A stretch of DNA of 64,000 bases, from positions 1,624,766 to 1,688,765 of the forward strand of contig NZ_HG964446.1 in the NCBI RefSeq assembly GCF_000689255.1. Direction: 5' to 3'. Origin of the DNA: Mycobacterium triplex. Lineage in GTDB: Bacteria; Actinomycetota; Actinomycetes; Mycobacteriales; Mycobacteriaceae. Under the pieces are notes generated by a model. That model made no database searches, had not been told where the DNA came from, and was given only the letters and a program-made list of their open reading frames with translations. Positions 62,463 through 64,000 of the stretch are shown here, piece after piece (position 1 is the first letter of the stretch; every line of letters begins with the position of its first letter). Both the position numbers and the translations under genes were made by a program.

Positions 62463-63893
62463 CTAGAAGGGTGGGGGTTCGTCGTTGGGTGGGCGGCCGT
62501 GAGCGGTGAGTTGTGTTGGGGGTGGGCTGGTTTGGTGTGGTTGTCGTGTTTGGCGGTGGTGTCGTCGTTCGGCGGCGATGTAGTCGTAGCGGCGTCGGGT
62601 GCGGGTGCGGCGGCGTCGGGGCATCATGGCGCTGCGGTCGGTGCAGGGTTCGGGGTGGTCTGGTGCGGTGATCTGGGCGGTGGGTGCGCACAGGTCCGGG
62701 AACAGTAGGGCGGCGCCGGGGGCGGTGACGTGGGTACGGCCGGACGGTGAGGTCCAGATGATGGTGCCGTCGGGCAGTTGTCGGTCGTGCCATCCCCAGA
62801 AGGTTTTGATCAGATGATGGAGGCGGCATAGGCATTTCAGGTTCGAGGCGCAGGTGGGGCCGCCGTCGGTGTGGGGGATGGTGTGGTCGAGATCGGTGTC
62901 GGTGGCCGGGCGGTCGCATCCGGGGAATCGGCAGGTCAGATCGCGGCAGCGGACGAAATCGGCCAGCGCCGGTGACGGGGCGTAGCGGGGTTCGGCCGGG
63001 GTGTCGCCGGGATGGACCAGCGGTCGTAGTTTGGCCTGCGCGGCTAGTTGGGCGATCAGTTCGGCGGGGATGAGCACGTCGGTGCCGATGAGCGCGCCGG
63101 GCTCGGGTGCGGTGCCGTCAACGGTGGATTGGGTGGCGACCACGTGGATGAGCACCGGGCTGGGCACCGCTGCGGTGGCGGCGGGGCAGGTGGGTTGGCC
63201 GCAGCGGCATGTCAGCCGGTCGGCGTCGGCGGCCAGTGCGCCCAGCGCGTCGGCGCGGCGCTGGGCGCCGGTGCGCGGATCCGCCGCGCAGACGGTGTGT
63301 GCCAGTGCGTTCAGGCGGGCGTCGAGCACCTGGGCGTCGGGGGTCAACAGCCGGCCGAACACCTCGGTCAGCCCGTTGCCGCCGTCCCACAGCGACAGTT
63401 CGCGGTCGGCCTGCTGTTTTCGGGTGCGCCGGAGCGCGTCGCGGTCGGCTTTTGCCACCAGGCGATCGACCGCGGCACCCAGCCGGGCGCGCGTCATCGA
63501 CGGCCACTGCCGCACCTTGACCGCGAGCTGGGCATCGACGGCGGCCATCACCTCGGGGTCGGTGATCAACTCGGTGCGGTACACGATCGTCTGGAACGTC
63601 GCGTAGCTGATCTCACCGGCGAGCAACACCGCACCGATGCGCGGCAGCCGCATGCGCATCGCACGGGCATAGTTCAGATAACTCGACGCCAACCCCTGAC
63701 CGATATGCACGGCGGCGGCGATCTCGGCGGCGATGGCGTCCCAGGTGTCCGTCGCCCAGGACTCCCGTTCCCCCCACTGGCGCAGCCGCAGCACGTCGAG
63801 CTCACCGATCGCCGCCAGCCGCGCCCCGGCCGCCCGGTTCTCCGCACCCGATCCAACAGCGCCGCCGACTGCGGCGTAGCACGGGACGCCCAC
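62463..63893 (-). CDS. 13E12-type DUF222/HNH protein, probably frameshifted near the N-terminus
   Basis: 476 aa as read. The DUF222 domain occupies about residues 18-330; an HNH nuclease motif follows (CRFPGCDRPATDTDLDHTIPHTDGG, then N and LCRLHHLIK), and the tail is Arg/Pro-rich. These proteins form the REP13E12 family of mycobacteria. The visible start (GTG) gives an odd MGVPCYAAVGG. In the neighbouring frame an ATG at 63907 gives MFESTWASRATPQSAALLDR, after which AENRAAGARLAAIGELD continues in the present frame. One missing base near 63845 would join them. That ATG lies inside a LexA box. Function unproven; SOS-induced endonuclease is an inference. Confidence 0.85.
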   Translation of the reverse strand: MGVPCYAAVGGAVGSGAENRAAGARLAAIGELDVLRLRQWGERESWATDTWDAIAAEIAAAVHIGQGLASSYLNYARAMRMRLPRIGAVLLAGEISYATFQTIVYRTELITDPEVMAAVDAQLAVKVRQWPSMTRARLGAAVDRLVAKADRDALRRTRKQQADRELSLWDGGNGLTEVFGRLLTPDAQVLDARLNALAHTVCAADPRTGAQRRADALGALAADADRLTCRCGQPTCPAATAAVPSPVLIHVVATQSTVDGTAPEPGALIGTDVLIPAELIAQLAAQAKLRPLVHPGDTPAEPRYAPSPALADFVRCRDLTCRFPGCDRPATDTDLDHTIPHTDGGPTCASNLKCLCRLHHLIKTFWGWHDRQLPDGTIIWTSPSGRTHVTAPGAALLFPDLCAPTAQITAPDHPEPCTDRSAMMPRRRRTRTRRRYDYIAAERRHHRQTRQPHQTSPPPTQLTAHGRPPNDEPPPF

Positions 63894-63899
63894 GTGGAT

Positions 63900-63915
63900 T
63901 CGAACATGTGTTCGA
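63900..63915 (-). promoter_or_regulatory. Perfect LexA SOS box over the start codon of the 13E12 gene
   Basis: TCGAACATGTGTTCGA is a full match to TCGAAC-N4-GTTCGA and palindromic in its arms. The ATG of the MFES frame (63905-63907) falls in the spacer and first half, with codons 2-3 (TTC GAA) in the other half. SOS boxes at 13E12 genes are established in M. tuberculosis. Confidence 0.93.
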
Positions 63916-64000
63916 GTATAGCGACGGCCTCTGACCGCGTTGACTCGTCTTAAATGCGCGCGAGAGGGTGGGTCGTTGCCTCACTGAAAATGCGCGCGTA

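Noticed and set aside
63116..63135. Second SOS box or promoter inside the 13E12 gene
   Set aside because: No TCGAAC and GTTCGA pair at the right spacing was found apart from those at 1776 and 63900.
62463..63893. Phage or plasmid nuclease marking a mobile element
   Set aside because: DUF222/HNH 13E12 proteins are chromosomal repeat-family genes in mycobacteria, and no integrase, attachment repeat or tRNA is near.

Overview
The window is high-GC chromosomal DNA from a mycobacterium, probably a slow-growing non-tuberculous species. Most genes can be matched by recall to the Mycobacterium tuberculosis block Rv3313c-Rv3372, in the same relative order but read from the opposite end. Mycobacterial hallmarks are LexA-type TCGAAC-N4-GTTCGA boxes, an error-prone DnaE2, an MfpA conservon, MmpS/MmpL proteins, a DUF732 secreted protein and a 13E12-type HNH protein. 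No PE/PPE gene, insertion sequence, toxin-antitoxin pair, tRNA, rRNA or CRISPR array is visible.

Layout. 1-8800: partial otsB2, a WS/DGAT-like acyltransferase, SOS-controlled dnaE2, a small secreted protein, an SDR, a nitroreductase, trmL, an F420-type reductase and a methyltransferase. 9000-13700: a five-gene conservon (sensor kinase, roadblock, DUF742, GTPase MfpB, pentapeptide gyrase modulator MfpA). 13700-18800: two tandem FHA-FHA-ABC-permease paralogues like Rv1747. 18800-26500: old-yellow-enzyme-like protein, folD, DUF3017, DUF732 protein, bicovalent-FAD oxidase, FMN-binding protein, MFS exporter and methyltransferase. 26500-29300: metY-metX-methyltransferase operon behind a clear SAM-IV riboswitch. 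29400-38400: icd2-icd1 in tandem, a hydrolase, trpS, a YihY membrane protein, and sugI-nagA. 38400-47600: a tandem duplication of an MFS gene convergent with mmpS-mmpL. 47600-55600: dacB1, an aminotransferase, a mycofactocin-type SDR, an ECF41 sigma factor (SigJ), a lipase-methyltransferase pair, and a CxxC carboxymuconolactone decarboxylase with an AraC regulator. 55600-62400: sdhCDAB and the divergent cdd-deoA-add nucleoside salvage operon. 62460-64000: a DUF222/HNH 13E12-type gene whose start lies inside a perfect SOS box.

The most unusual part is the duplicated MFS/mmpL/mmpS segment. Unit 2 lies next to dacB1, and a relic of the dacB1 3-prime end sits at the junction between the units, which fixes how the duplication arose. 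In unit 2 mmpS has lost 130 codons in frame, leaving a 15-codon ORF still coupled to mmpL. A deletion there also removed the shared stop of the convergent MFS and mmpL genes, so each now reads antisense into the other for 442 bp. The 3-prime ends of the two mmpL genes are almost identical over 563 bp, which points to recent gene conversion. Both MFS genes keep two palindromes at fixed spacing and an 8-codon upstream ORF whose interior has diverged.

Functional themes are DNA damage and gyrase protection (dnaE2, mfpA, SOS boxes), methionine synthesis under SAM feedback, the TCA cycle (two unrelated isocitrate dehydrogenases and succinate dehydrogenase), pyrimidine and purine nucleoside salvage, and cell-envelope export and remodelling.
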